Notes: generated from the letters alone by a model not told the origin. Shown: positions 1 through 12,400, numbered from the stretch's first letter. The stretch is DNA of 64,000 bases from Anisus vortex (GCA_949126835.1 OX421497.1:2472271-2536270), one strand, 5' to 3'. Translations and numbers: made by a program.

Positions 1-3000
1 AAGCTAGCTAGTCGCGTGTGAGCTATGTAATAACTATAATATAAAGCTAGCTAGTCGCGTGTGAGCTAGGTAATAACTATAATATAAAGCTAGCTAGTCG
101 CGTGTGAGCTAGGTAATAACTATAATATAAAGCTAGCTAGTCGCGTGTGAGCTATGTAATAACTATAATATAAAGCTAGCTAGTCGCGTGTGAGCTATGT
201 AATAACTATAATATAAAGCTAGCTAGTCGCGTGTGAGCTATGTAATAACTATAATATAAAGCTAGCTAGTCGCGTGTGAGCTATGTAATAACTATAATAT
301 AAAGCTAGCTAGTCGCGTGTGAGCTATGTAATAACTATAATATAAAGCTAGCTAGTCGCGTGTGAGCTATGTAATAACTATAATATAAAGCTAGCTAGTC
401 GCGTGTGAGCTATGTAATAACTATAATATAAAGCTAGCTAGTCGCGTGTGAGCTATGTAATAACTATAATATAAAGCTAGCTAGTCGCGTGTGAGCTATG
501 TAATAACTATAATATAAAGCTAGCTAGTCGCGTGTGAGCTGTGTAATAACTATAATATAAAGCTAGCTAGTCGCGTGTGAGCTGTGTAATAACTATAATA
601 TAAAGCTAGCTAGTCGCGTGTGAGCTATGTAATAACTATAATATAAAGCTAGCTAGTCGCGTGTGAGCTTTGTAATAACTATAATATAAAGCTAGCTAGT
701 CGCGTGTGAGCTATGTAATAACTATAATATAAAGCTAGCTAGTCGCGTGTGAGCTATGTAATAACTATAATATAAAGCTAGCTAGTCGCGTGTGAACTAT
801 GTAATAACTATAATATAAAGCTAGCTAGTCGCGTGTGAGCTATGTAATAACTATAATATAAAGCTAGCTAGTCGCGTGTGAGCTATGTAATAACTATAAT
901 ATAAAGCTAGCTAGTCGCGTGTGAGCTATGTAATAACTATAATATAAAGCTAGCTAGTCGCGTGTGAGCTAGGTAATAACTATAATATAAAGCTAGCTAG
1001 TCGCGTGTGAGCTAGGTAATAACTATAATATAAAGCTAGCTAGTCGCGTGTGAGCTAGGTAATAACTATAATATAAAGCTAGCTAGTCGCGTGTGAGCTA
1101 GGTAATAACTATAATATAAAGCTAGCTAGTCGCGTGTGAGCTAGGTAATAACTATAATATAAAGCTAGCTAGTCGCGTGTGAGCTAGGTAATAACTATAA
1201 TATAAAGCTAGCTAGTCGCGTGTGAGCTAGGTAATAACTATAATATAAAGCTAGCTAGTCGCGCGTGAGCTAGGTAATAACTATAATATAAAGCTAGCTA
1301 GTCGCGTGTGAGCTAGGTAATAACTATAATTTAAAGCTAGCTAGTCGCGTGTGAGCTAGGTAATAACTATAATATAAAGCTAGCTAGTCGCGTGTGAGCT
1401 GGGTAATAACTATAATATAAAGCTAGCTAGTCGCGTGTGAGCTATGTAATAACTATAATATAAAGCTAGCTAGTCGCGTGTGAGCTATGTAATAACTATA
1501 ATATAAAGCTAGCTAGTCGCGTGTGAGCTTTGTAATAACTATAATATAAAGCTAGCTAGTCGCGTGTGAGCTAGGTAATAACTATAATATAAAGCTAGCT
1601 AGTCGAGTGTGAGCTATGTAATAACTATAATATAAAGCTAGCTAGTCGCGTGTGAGCTAGGTAATAACTATAATATAAAGCTAGCTAGTCGCGTGTGAGC
1701 TAGGTAATAACTATAATATAAAGCTAGCTAGTCGCGTGTGAGCTGGGTAATAACTATAATATAAAGCTAGCTAGTCGCGTGTGAGCTGGGTAATAACTAT
1801 AATATAAAGCTAGCTAGTCACGTGTGAGCTGGGTAATAACTATAATATAAAGCTAGCTAGTCGCGTGTGAGCTGGGTAATAACTATAATATAAAGCTAGC
1901 TAGTCGCGTGTGAGCTAGGTAATAACTATAATATAAAGCTAGCTAGTCGCGTGTGAGCTAGGTAATAACTATAATATAAAGCTAGCTAGTCGCGTGTGAG
2001 CTAGGTAATAACTATAATATAAAGCTAGCTAGTCGCGTGTGAGCTAGGTAATAACTATAATATAAAGCTAGCTAGTCGCGTGTGAGCTAGGTAATAACTA
2101 TAATATAAAGCTAGCTAGTCGCGTGTGAGCTAGGTAATAACTATAATATAAAGCTAGCTAGTCGCGTGTGAGCTAGGTAATAACTATAATATAAAGCTAG
2201 CTAGTCGCGTGTGAGCTAGGTAATAACTATAATATAAAGCTAGCTAGTCGCGTGTGAGCTATGTAATAACTATAATATAAAGCTAGCTAGTCGCGTTTGA
2301 GCTAGGTAATAACTATAATATAAAGCTAGCTAGTCGCGTGTGAGCTAGGTAATAACTATAATATAAAGCTAGCTAGTCGCGTGTGAGCTATGTAATAACT
2401 ATAATATAAAGCTAGCTAGTCGCGTGTGAGCTATGTAATAACTATAATATAAAGCTAGCTAGTCGCGTGTGAGCTAGGTAATAACTATAATATAAAGCTA
2501 GCTAGTCGCGTGTGAGCTAGGTAATAACTATAATATAAAGCTAGCTAGTCGCGTGTGAGCTAGGTAATAACTATAATATAAAGCTAGCTAGTCGCGTGTG
2601 AGCTAGGTAATAACTATAATTCAAAGCTAGCTAGTCGCGTGTGAGCTATGTAATAACTATAACGTGTGAGCTGTGTAATAACTATAACATAAAGCTAGCT
2701 AGTCGCGTGTGAGCTATGTAATAACTATAACATAAAGCTAGCTAGTCGCGTGTGAGCTATGTAATAACTATAACATAAAGCTAGCTAGTCGCGTGTGAGC
2801 TATGTAATAACTATAATATAAAGCTAGCTAGTCGCGTGTGAGCTATGTAATAACTATAATATAAAGCTAGCTAGTCGCGTGTGAGCTATGTAATAACTAT
2901 AATATAAAGCTAGCTAGTCGCGTGTGAGCTATGTAATAACTATAATATAAAGCTAGCTAGTCGCGTGTGAGCTATGTAATAACTATAATATAAAGCTAGC

Positions 3001-4242
3001 TAGTCGCGTGTGAGCTATGTAATAACTATAATATAAAGCTAGCTAGTCGCGTGTGAGCTATGTAATAACTATAATATAAAGCTAGCTAGTCGCGTGTGAG
3101 CTGTGTAATAACTATAATATAAAGCTAGCTAGTCGCGTGTGAGCTATGTAATAACTATAATATAAAGCTAGCTAGTCGCGTGTGAGCTATGTAATAACTA
3201 TGATATAAAGCTAGCTAGTCGCGTGTGAGCTATGTAATAACTATAATATAAAGCTAGCTAGTCGCGTGTGAGCTATGTAATAACTATAATATAAAGCTAG
3301 CTAGTCGCGTGTGAGCTGTGTAATAACTATAATATAAAGCTAGCTAGTCGCGTGTGAGCTGTGTAATAACTATAATATAAAGCTAGCTAGTCGCGTGTGA
3401 GCTATGTAATAACTATAATATAAAGCTAGCTAGTCGCGTGTGAGCTATGTAATAACTATAATATAAAGCTAGCTAGTCGCGTGTGAGCTGTGTAATAACT
3501 ATAATATAAAGCTAGCTAGTCGCGTGTGAGCTATGTAATAACTATAATATAAAGCTAGCTAGTCGCGTGTGAGCTAGGTAATAACTATAATATAAAGCTA
3601 GCTAGTCGCGTGTGAGCTATGTAATAACTATAATATAAAGCTAGCTAGTCGCGTGTGAGCTATGTAATAACTATAATATAAAGCTAGCTAGTCGCGTGTG
3701 AGCTGGGTAATAACTATAATATAAAGCTAGCTAGTCGCGTGTGAGCTGGGTAATAACTATAATATAAAGCTAGCTAGTCGCGTGTGAGCTGTGTAATAAC
3801 TATAATATAAAGCTAGCTAGTCGCGTATGAGCTATGTAATAACTATAATATAAAGCTAGCTAGTCGCGTGTGAGCTGTGTAATAACTATAATATAAAGCT
3901 AGCTAGTCGCGTGTGAGCTAGGTAATAACTATAATATAAAGCTAGCTAGTCGCGTGTGAGCTAGGTAATAACTATAATATAAAGCTAGCTAGTCGCGTGT
4001 GAGCTGTGTAATAACTATAATATAAAGCTAGCTAGTCGCGTGTGAGCTAGGTAATAACTATAATATAAAGCTAGCTAGTCGCGTGTGAGCTAGGTAATAA
4101 CTATAATATAAAGCTAGCTAGTCGCGTGTGAGCTGTGTAATAACTATAATATAAAGCTAGCTAATCGCGTGTGAGCTATGTAATAACTATAATATAAAGC
4201 TAGCTAATCGCGTGTGAGCTAGGTAATAACTATAATATAAAG
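1..4242. repeat. 43-bp satellite array, about 98 units
   Basis: Perfectly phased tandem array of a 43-bp unit beginning AAGCTAGCTAGTCGCG and ending ACTATAATAT. It starts at or before the left edge of the window and stops at 4242, inside the AAAG that opens a unit. All but one unit are full length; the unit around 2663 has lost 18 bp and is 25 bp long. Most variation sits at two adjacent bases after GAGCT, giving ATG, AGG, GTG, GGG and TTG versions, and like versions are clustered in runs. Stops occur in all frames, so it is not coding. The unit carries the palindrome AGCTAGCT and a TATAATATAAA stretch. A satellite or large minisatellite is the natural reading. Confidence 0.98.
2645..2800. repeat. 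Truncated satellite unit followed by a private variant block
   Basis: An 18-bp deletion joins ACTATAA directly to CGTGTGAG at 2662/2663. The truncated unit itself and the next two units carry ACTATAACATAAAG where the rest of the array has ACTATAATATAAAG. The deletion and the C variant lie together and nowhere else, which fits local duplication after one mutational event. Confidence 0.85.
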
Positions 4243-5690
4243 AACATTGAAAATAATATTGAAGACAGCAAGCCATTGTGGTCCACTTCTAAATCGCACG
4301 CGCGACAACAAAGATCCCCCGTCCCTCCCCCCCCCCCCCCCGCTTTTTCGATTCTAAAAGATGGACCTTTTTTTTTGTTGGAGTGACTTCTTAAACAGGT
4401 GGGTTGAGGACCACTCTGTTTAATCAATGGGTGGCTCGTAAACTACGATGTATCGCAAACAAACAAGCAGAAAAAGGTGTCGCTGAAGTGGTTGGGTGGG
4501 TGAAGGAGGGGGTTGACAACCCTAATGTCCTAACGGTTATCTTGGACACTGCCAGCTTTCAAACCAATCAACGTTGTGGGAGGGGGGCGTAGAGGTAGGG
4601 GGCGCTGTTAAATAAATGAAAAAAAAAAAGAATTATTATTAGTCTTCAAAAATTTTCAATTGTACCTTCTTCCTCCCTGCTACCCCCAGCGCCCCCACCC
4701 CCTGTCCATGTCCACGTGAATCGGAAAACCAGTAGCCCACTTCAAAACCTGCAGGTGGTGTACGGACAAGTCAAAGGGGGGGGGCGTGAATGGGGTGGAG
4801 GGGGAGTGAGAGGGAGAGGTATTGGGGAGCGTGCTTAGTTGACGAGGAATGTTAAACACAGCTGAGGTCACTCCTAAGAATTAAAAAAAATGAAGGGAAG
4901 GAAAGCACATGGAAAAACCAGACCCTGAAATGTGTACTTGGTCAGTTTGGTATAGACAAACGGTTAGTCCTGTAACCGAAATATTATTGGCATTAGAATG
5001 GTGCCTGAAAATTAACGGCTACTCCTAGGCCCGTCTGTTTCTCTTTTTTTTTTTAAAGACTTATAAATTCGGAGCCCTTGTTTACGGCCTATGCCCTGAG
5101 AGGGGTAGTAGGCGCAAGCATGTAAGTAAACCCTTCGATTGCTGTGGACAGCTATAAAAGCACTGAAATTAAAAAAAACAACTTTCTACGACACAGAACG
5201 AATTGATTTGAGGCCAGAAGTTAAATGGAAGAATAACCTTCAGATGTATATTGTTAGTCTTTTCACTATTGATATCATTCTTCTACCGAGTCCACTGATA
5301 ATAGAGAATGGTGTAAAAATGTATTCATGGCATATTTCGAATTCCAGACCAGCCGACACGAGATCAAAACAAGGCCCCGAGGTAAAAAGTTAACAAAGAG
5401 TTTATTTTTATACAAGAGGAAAAAAAGGTTATTGTTATACAGTCAAAGTTATGTTTGTATTTTTTTATCGTTTAATACAAAGAAGTGAAATGCGTGTTTG
5501 TTTGTTCTTTGTTGTAGTTTTTTTTCAGTCCAGTGGCAAGGCGTTGGTGCTCAATATTTTTAAAGGTAAGATAAACAGGTCTAGAAAAAGCGTTTTTAAA
5601 AAACGTTATTGCACTTTCGTGGTATAGCTAAAGGTTTAGGTGAGCTAATGGTTAAATCGAAGATCAAAACAGAATGGGACAGATATATAC
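4243..5690. other. Intergenic spacer, no gene seen
   Basis: Unique-looking DNA between the satellite and a LINE relic. It contains a C15 tract (4327-4341), a GC-rich patch near 4500-4600 and 4680-4840, and short A/T runs. The reading frames here are short and show no recognisable domain or codon pattern, and I call none of them. Confidence 0.6.
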
Positions 5691-6033
5691 TCTTATGTTA
5701 TATATTACAGACGCTCTGTCTATAAAGAAGATTATTGCATCCTACGCTCATCCGTGGTCCGAGTCTAGTCTTGCATCTTTATTAATGTTTTAAGCGATGT
5801 TAAATTACTGTTTTTTTTTATTTGTTCAGGCAACCCATTCCATGCCCTCATGCCATTCGGGAAGAAAGAGAACTTATAAGCATTTGTTCTCGCATAAGGG
5901 ATAAGGAAAGTGTTTTTGTCCTTATGTTTATCAGAGCATTGCAACAGGTTGTTATTGTGTTGGATTTCTAAATTAGAGTTTAATGCCTTATGTATTATTA
6001 CTACTTTACTCTTTGCCCTTCTGTTCTCTAGTG
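5691..6033 (-). mobile_element. LINE 3' end: C-terminus of reverse-transcriptase ORF plus 3' UTR
   Basis: Read on the minus strand, 6031-5765 encodes about 88 residues typical of the extreme C-terminus of LINE ORF2: LENRRAKSK, then NNNLLQ, then FSFFPNGMRAWNGLPEQI and a stop. The 3' UTR follows, including the block GACTCGGACCACGGATGAGC and the tail motif AATCTTCTTTATAGA..GCGTCTGTAATATATAA. The same block recurs at 26453, 30215, 33125, 33262, 35689, 44672, 45060 and 55199 and defines the family (LINE-1 here, a local name only). The 5' side is cut at the hAT-type element beginning at 6034. Confidence 0.85.
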
Positions 6034-7410
6034 CAGGGGTTGGCAACCTTTTACTAACAGTATGCGAACAGCCTTTTTTTAAATATAAAAAATCGTTAAA
6101 GCGTTTTATATTTAATACAAAAATAAAGTGTTCATCCTATTTATTTGCATTTATATTAAATTCAATATTATATTACTAAATATCAACATTTATGGGAATT
6201 ATTGCCTTCACATTAGCATTTGTTAGTGAAGTTTAGGATCTATCATCTAACACATGCTAATATTAATTACATTTTGATCTCGGTTTAACTGAAAAGTGTT
6301 TTAATGTACTATTATATGAAACGGTTTGTCTTCGACCAATTGCTATTAGACGAAATAGATACGTAGTAATCAGACAAACTGGGTAGTTAATGTGATGTTT
6401 AAAATTATACATAATATATTCTTGAGTCATATAAAATTGATATAATTTTCAAATACATTTTACAGTTTCATCATTTCAAAGTTATAGATTGTAAGCCAAC
6501 TCTTTTATAAAAGAAAAAAAAAGAAACAAATTAGAAATTTTAGCACAAATAAAACAGTTTAATTATCTCCCTTTAATTAAAAAACGTTTCCACATTTGAT
6601 TCAATAGTGCTGCCAAACAAGTTATGTTTTGTAATATCACAAACATTAATGACTAATTATAATTTCTTTATATAAATCCAGCATTATGTAATTCATTACA
6701 AGATTTAATTATTAGAGAATAAAAATAATTTACGTTAAACAGTTGTAAAGAAACATTTCATGCATTTAAGTAGTTTATCTTTTTAACATGAATAACAGAA
6801 ATTACATAATATAGTGCTATTAAATAAGTCTCTTATATTTATTAAATAAATAATACAAATAAATGTGTTTTAGAATTGCTTATATTTATGTTTAATTAAA
6901 GAAGATGTGTATAAAAACTATTTTACATGTAATTAGTCTGTATAAATTAATGAACGGCCAAGTGTAGGTGACTTCTTTGTATGCTTATAACAGTTTTCAT
7001 GTGCGATAAAATATGTTCACAAGTGTAAGTTGAACCAAAATCTCAAAGTAAAAGAGCGAATGCCTATCAGTTGAGAGTAGCTGATGACTTTCCTAAGCAG
7101 CTTCCTTCCAGATTTTTTCCGCAAATGGGCACAATTGGTTGCCCATTTTTTTAAATGTTTAAAATTCAATGTGATGCATTTTAAAATCGCCAATATTCCT
7201 CCACTTAAAAAAAAAAATCTACATCTAAGAAGGTTGTAGTAAGATCAAACCATTTAGGCTTGATGTTGTATGGACAAAAAATGAGTTAATCAATTTAAAA
7301 GTCTTGCCTTTGATTAGAAAACTCCACTTTGAGTTCGTCGATGTACTTCTGAAAAGCCCAACTATCTATCTTAATATAGGTCTATGCCTTAATATATGGA
7401 TGTAAAAGGA
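6034..7410 (-). mobile_element. hAT-type non-autonomous transposon, long form, eroded
   Basis: Begins with the terminal repeat CAGGGGTTGGCAACCTTTT. Its interior is the reverse complement of the well-preserved element at 35945-36897: for example 6540-6620 matches 36440-36540 reversed (shared TTAATTATCTCCCTTT) and 7180-7260 matches 36270-36350 reversed (shared GATGCATTTTAAAAT). The far terminal repeat cannot be found; a SINE piece begins at 7411. No transposase is encoded. Confidence 0.75.
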
Positions 7411-7500
7411 CCCGTCGGACTAAATTAATCCATAGGTCTGGTGAAATACCAATTTCTGTTGCCCGGCATACTAGGTGATTGTGTGTCCAGCATTGTGCAC
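7411..7500 (-). mobile_element. SINE-A fragment, 3' half
   Basis: Opens with CCCGTCGGACTAAATTAATC and contains GGCATACTAGGTGATTGTGTG, the end of the tRNA-headed SINE seen full length at 21375-21650, in reverse orientation. The tRNA-like head is missing. Confidence 0.8.
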
Positions 7501-7630
7501 ATAATTATGTATGCATGTAAGAATAATTATGTAAACTTATGTATGTAAATTTTCGTTACAATGGGAATAATTCTGCACGGCTATTGCCGGATTGAAGAGT
7601 GGAGCCTTCAAAATTGTCACTTGTTTTCGA

Positions 7631-7815
7631 CAGAGAGCGGCAACCTACGAAATGCGCTCCAGATTTGGCACGCAGAGCAATTTTCAATGACGCGCAGAAG
7701 ATCCCAAATAAGGCAATTCAAGTTTCTTATTGGAGAAATTGAGGTTGAATTTTAGGATGGCACGCTGAATAAAGTAGAAGTTCTACTTTGGCTCACTATA
7801 TTTTGCCGACTACTG
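7631..7815 (+). mobile_element. hAT-type MITE, short form, diverged
   Basis: Starts CAGAGAGCGGCAACCTACG and ends TTTTGCCGACTACTG, whose reverse complement CAGTAGTCGGCAAAA matches the start. Internal TTGGCACGCAGAGCAATTTT and GGCACGCTGAAT are shared with the copies at 35945 and 63647. No matching 8-bp duplication survives. Confidence 0.7.
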
Positions 7816-7888
7816 ATATAGACCTTTGCAATTCAACGGTTTATTAAATCCCTGAATCATTTTTACAAATTCTGGATTTTCGCTTATA
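7816..7888. other. Short flank left of the LTR element
   Basis: About 70 bp of AT-rich DNA between the MITE and the retrotransposon target site. Nothing recognised. Confidence 0.5.
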
Positions 7889-7893
7889 GATAG
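7889..7893. repeat. Target-site duplication, left copy (GATAG)
   Basis: GATAG directly precedes the 5' LTR and is repeated exactly after the 3' LTR. Five bases is the usual duplication size for Ty3/Gypsy integrases. Confidence 0.95.
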
Positions 7894-7980
7894 TGTGATG
7901 ATTTAAAATATATATAGTTATTTTGGTGGGACATAATTTGTATAATCTCTAACCCGGTGTTAATGTACAGAATAAACGAG

Positions 7981-8008
7981 TGACGTTTTACGATAAAAAC
8001 AATGACGT
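7981..8008 (+). promoter_or_regulatory. Paired TGACGT (CRE/ATF-like) sites in U3
   Basis: TGACGT occurs twice, 22 bp start to start, upstream of the TATA box. This is the core of CREB/ATF-family binding sites in animals. Use by the element is inferred only. Confidence 0.4.
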
Positions 8009-8096
8009 GGGAGTTAGATTGAACGTAGCGTACATTTGAAGATAAAGGGAGACGACCTAAGAATTTGGTAGTGGAAAGACGTGTTTTAGACTAGGC

Positions 8097-8104
8097 TATA
8101 TAAA
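8097..8104 (+). promoter_or_regulatory. LTR TATA box
   Basis: TATATAAA in GGCTATATAAACTGTG, about 90 bp downstream of the TGACGT pair. The identical box in the 3' LTR is at 15356-15363. Confidence 0.7.
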
Positions 8105-8262
8105 CTGTGATGTATTTGAATTCATCTTGTACATAAATTGCATTAAATATTGAGTTCTCATTTCTACTAAAAGCCGGCAGTTTGTTCATTGATTATTATT
8201 GTATAATGTGATCTCCCTGAGAGTTGTTAACATAATATCTACAAAATAACGGTCACATTATT

Positions 8263-8273
8263 TGGCGCCCAAC
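8263..8273 (+). promoter_or_regulatory. Primer binding site, tRNA-Lys type
   Basis: TGGCGCCCAAC lies five bases after the 5' LTR. TGGCGCCCAAC is the 5' part of the site complementary to the 3' end of tRNA-Lys(1,2) in several retroelements; the match stops after 11 bases here. This is where minus-strand cDNA synthesis would be primed. Confidence 0.85.
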
Positions 8274-9402
8274 TAAAATTCGGAAGCTCAAGGTGAATTC
8301 GGAAGCCCAATGTGGAATATTGAAAATCAACGGAGAATGTTGAAGGAGAATCAAGGTGAATATTATTGAAAATCAATTTGAAAGAAAGCCTACAATATAT
8401 TGTGAAGCACAGCTTAAAGAATACCGCAAATGAACGTTTCTTACGAATAAAAGAAGACTAAAATTAAATGTGAAGAAATATCGACGAGAAAGAAAATTTG
8501 ACGGTTTAACAGTATAGCCTAGCACGTCTTGGAAATAAGCGCTACCAGTACATAACGGTGTACATGAAGATAGAAACGGAAGTTTATGTATGTTACCAAG
8601 CAAGTCGGTTAAAAAGGACACTAGAAAATTGGAAGGCGTCTCGGATACATTTTAAAAGTATCGAAAGTGGTAACAATTATTGAAACAATAGTGAAGCTGT
8701 GGTTAATAGGACAAGCTAAGTTTGTCAAGTGAAGAGATTAAAAAAGAATCTCCGTAGAACTAGTAAATGGTTCGAGAAAAGAAGAATACTTCAGAATAGT
8801 CACAGAACTAGAAGTCAGTTCAGTACAGTAGCAGAAGTCAAGTGAAATTGGAAGTAAAAAGAAACTTCAACAAAGTGAAAGGATTGTAAAACTTATGAAT
8901 TAACGAACACACGAAGACTTTGGGCTGAAATAACCTGTGTGGTGGAGGATCATTTCGAGTCTGGAACCTGGGATTCGGAGACGGAAGGAAAAGGAACGCG
9001 TTTTTTAAGATAAGTAAACTGGTGTATACGTTATGTTGTAGTATAGTATATGCCTAGATTTTTCTTGTGAAATCACTGGCATGTATTAGTTTCTTTTAGG
9101 AATTTTGTGTATACACTTATTGAAAAGTCCCTGTAAGTCAGGTTAGTTGAAAAAGACTTTTCATAAGTGTATATTACATAATATATGTTAGATTGTATAG
9201 TCTTGTATGCACAGTGTTATTATATTGTTTATATATTTGTCATAGTAAATTTTTTGTGAATCTCTGGTCTCATCTACTATCTGTGGTGTTCTTATTTTAT
9301 ATGTATTGATTATTATATTGATATTTATTTTATGCATATTGCAATATTGCTTCCATTTTAAATTATATTAGTTTGTTGTAGGTATATATTTATTAATTGA
9401 AA
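8274..9402 (+). other. Retroelement 5' leader
   Basis: 1.1 kb between PBS and gag, A-rich, without a credible coding frame. GAATTCGGAAGC-type words repeat near 8278-8310. It ends with a long T-rich stretch before the gag ATG. Packaging and translation signals are expected in such leaders; the only obvious structure is the hairpin at 9110-9173. Confidence 0.7.
9110..9173 (+). other. Long near-perfect hairpin in the leader
   Basis: Arm TATACACTTATTGAAAAGTC (9110-9129) pairs with GACTTTTCATAAGTGTATA (9155-9173) with a single unpaired base, leaving a 25-base loop. It lies 230 bases before the gag start. A role in packaging or translation is possible but is inference. Confidence 0.75.
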
Positions 9403-12400
9403 ATGGAGGGGTCCTCAGTGGACATATTAGCAAATTATATAAGTTGTGGTAAGGAGTTGGGATATGATGGTAAGGAATTGGATGAGTGGGCGGAGAGAAA
9501 ATATACAGAGCAGTTAGAAAGATTAGAAAGGGCTAAAGATAAAGATAAAGAAAGAGAAGAAAGGGCTAAAGATAAAGCTAGAGCTGATGAGATAGAGCTA
9601 GAGAGATTAAAACAAATTGATAAAGAAAAAGCTAGAGCTGATGAGATTGAGCTAGAGAGATTAAAACAAATTGATAAAGATAAGGAAAGAGAAGAGAAGG
9701 CTAAAGAGAGGGAGGAAAAGGAGAAAGATAGAATTTTTCAGTTAAAAAAGTTAGAATTGGAGGCTAAGAATAATACTTCAAATGTAAACATTGGAGTCAC
9801 TAGACCTGTTGTTGACCAGGAAATGGCTATTAGAAATAACATGTGTAGATTTACTTTCCAATTATTTAATGAAAAGGATGGTTCTATTGATACATTTCTA
9901 AAAAAATTTGAAATGGAAATGGAGAGACAAAATTTTTCTTCATGTTATTGGTCTGGACTACTTGGAAAATCCTTTACAGGAGATATTCCATCAAAAATTT
10001 GTATGGAACAATCAGATTATGCATCTGTCAAGGAACAATTGTTAAGACATTTTGGAAGTACAGAGGAGGCTTATAGAAAGAAATTTTTTGAAATGACTTT
10101 ATCAAAGGAAGAAGATCCAAAAAGTTATTTTGACTCATTGACAAGTGCTATGGACAAATGGCTAAAATGTGCTAAAATAGAAAAATCATTTGAGGAACTG
10201 AAGAATTTTATTATTAGAGATAAGGCAATATATTCACTCGATAAAAATCTCAAAGCATTCATTCAGGAGAGATCTCCCAAGACTATAGAAGAAATAGTTG
10301 ACCTGATTAGGAACTATAAATTAGCTCATCCCATGGCACCTACTTCTAAAGGAGAGGATTACCAGGATATAATATGCTTTGCTAAAGGCAATGATAATTT
10401 TCAAAGAGGAAGACAATTATCAAGGAGCAAGATGAAGTGTGGTAATTGCGGAAGAAATAACCATGTTACTAAGGATTGTAAAGATAAGAGAGATAACACA
10501 TTGACATGTTTTATATGTAAAAAGAAAGGACATATAGCAAGAAATTGCTTCAGAAGGTCAAATTCTGCTGGAAACAATAATAATAATAATAGATCTCAGG
10601 GATATACACAACAGAGAGATCACAACTCCAGATTTAATCAGAACAGGAATCATTGTGGAGCTGTGTTATCAAGAAGCAAAGGAATAAAGTTTTTTCCAGG
10701 ATATGTGGGATTAATACCAGTTTTTGCAGTTCGTGACACAGGAGCCTCTGTCATTGCAATAAACAGCAAATATGTTCAGTCAAATCAATACACTGGTGAG
10801 GTAGCAGATTGTACATCATTTGATGGAAGAGTGATTAAATTGAGGTTGGCCTACATTGATATTAGGACACCATATATTACAGGTAGAGTACTGGCTCATG
10901 TTATAAATGATGCACCAATTGATTTAATTATTGGAAATGTTGAATCAGTTAAAGAATGTACTAGAGAGGAAATAGAAGCATGGGAATTTAATAATAATCA
11001 AGCACAATGTAATGTGATTAATGAATGTAAAGCAAGCAATACTGAAGAAAGTCAGACAATGGTGAATAATGAAAAAGACACATCAGTTGATAGTGAATCA
11101 TTACTGAATGAAAACTTTAATTTGGAAAAATTCAAAAAGGAACAAAGAGAGGATACTACATTGAATAGACTATTCAAATCTACAGAGAAAGGAAATACTA
11201 ATAAAAATAGTGTATGCAAAGTGAAAAATGATACACAACTATTAGTCAGAGAAATACTCATAAATGGCAGACAAGTGGAACAGATAGTTGTACCATATAA
11301 ATATAGAACAGAAATAATGACTAATGCTCATTCTATACCATTGGCTGGTCATATGGGAGTTGGCAAAACCAAAAACAGAATAATACAACATTACTTTTGG
11401 CCTAAAATGTCAAAAGATGTGAAAAGATTTGTTAAACAATGCAAAGTGTGTCAGATGAAAGGATCTGGAAGTAATTTTACCAAAGCACCAATACAAACAG
11501 GAGTGACTGCAACTAGACCATTTCAGAAGGTAGCCATAGATATCATTGGTTTGATGCCTATTATGTCTAACAGAGGACATAGATATATCCTTACATTGAT
11601 TGATATATGTTCAAGGTATGCAGAGGCAGTACCATTAAAGAAAATAGAATCTACAGATATAGTGCAAGCATTATATTTAATATTTACTAGAATTGGATTT
11701 CCTGAAGAGATAATATCAGATAGAGGAACTCAATTTACATCAAAATTGACTAAGGAATTTATGGAAACATTTGGAATAAAGCAGAAGTTTACAACACCCT
11801 ATCATCCTCAATGTAATGGAATGTGTGAGAGATTTAACAAAACTCTTAAGGAAATGTTGTCAAAAGTCAGTAATGAGGATCCAAAGAATTGGGATTTAGC
11901 AATTCCATCAATTTTATTTGCATATAGAGAAACTACTCATGATAGTACAGGTTTTTCACCATTTGAATTGATATATGGAAATAATCCAAGAAATCCACTT
12001 AGTATTCTCAAAGAACCATTAGTAGGTACTAGTGAAAACAGGGAAATGACTAATTATGAGTTAGTTACAAATAAGAAACAACAATTAGAAATTGCTTTGG
12101 AAGAGGCTAGAAAGAATTCAGACAATAATAAGGAAAAGAAAATAAATAGAGTAAATCAGGATAGGAAACTAAGAACCTTGGAACCAGGAGATAAAGCTTT
12201 GCTAAAATTAAAAAATCAAAATAACAAACTATTTACTGAATGGCTAGGGCCATATGATGTGGTTAGAAAGGTCACAAATGTGGATTATGAGATAAGAATT
12301 AAGGATCAACTTAAAGTTTTTCATATTAATAATTTAAAAAAGTATAATGATCAATCAGTAGAAAGCAATATATGCTGTAGTATAATATCAGAAGAAATTA

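Larger units (their letters stand above)
7894..8257 (+). repeat. 5' LTR
   Basis: 364 bp, TGTGATGA to GGTCACA. It contains two TGACGT boxes (7981-7986 and 8003-8008), a TATA box TATATAAA at 8097-8104 and an ATTAAA polyadenylation-type signal at 8142-8147. From these I infer a promoter with transcription starting about 30 bases after the TATA box, so U3 is roughly the first 230 bp. Identical to the 3' LTR. Confidence 0.97.

Noticed and set aside
1..4242. CRISPR-like regular array
   Set aside because: Units are directly contiguous with no unique spacers; it is a simple satellite.
8373..8621. Antisense ORF in the retroelement leader
   Set aside because: Lies opposite the A-rich leader; no domain and no promoter; a chance frame.
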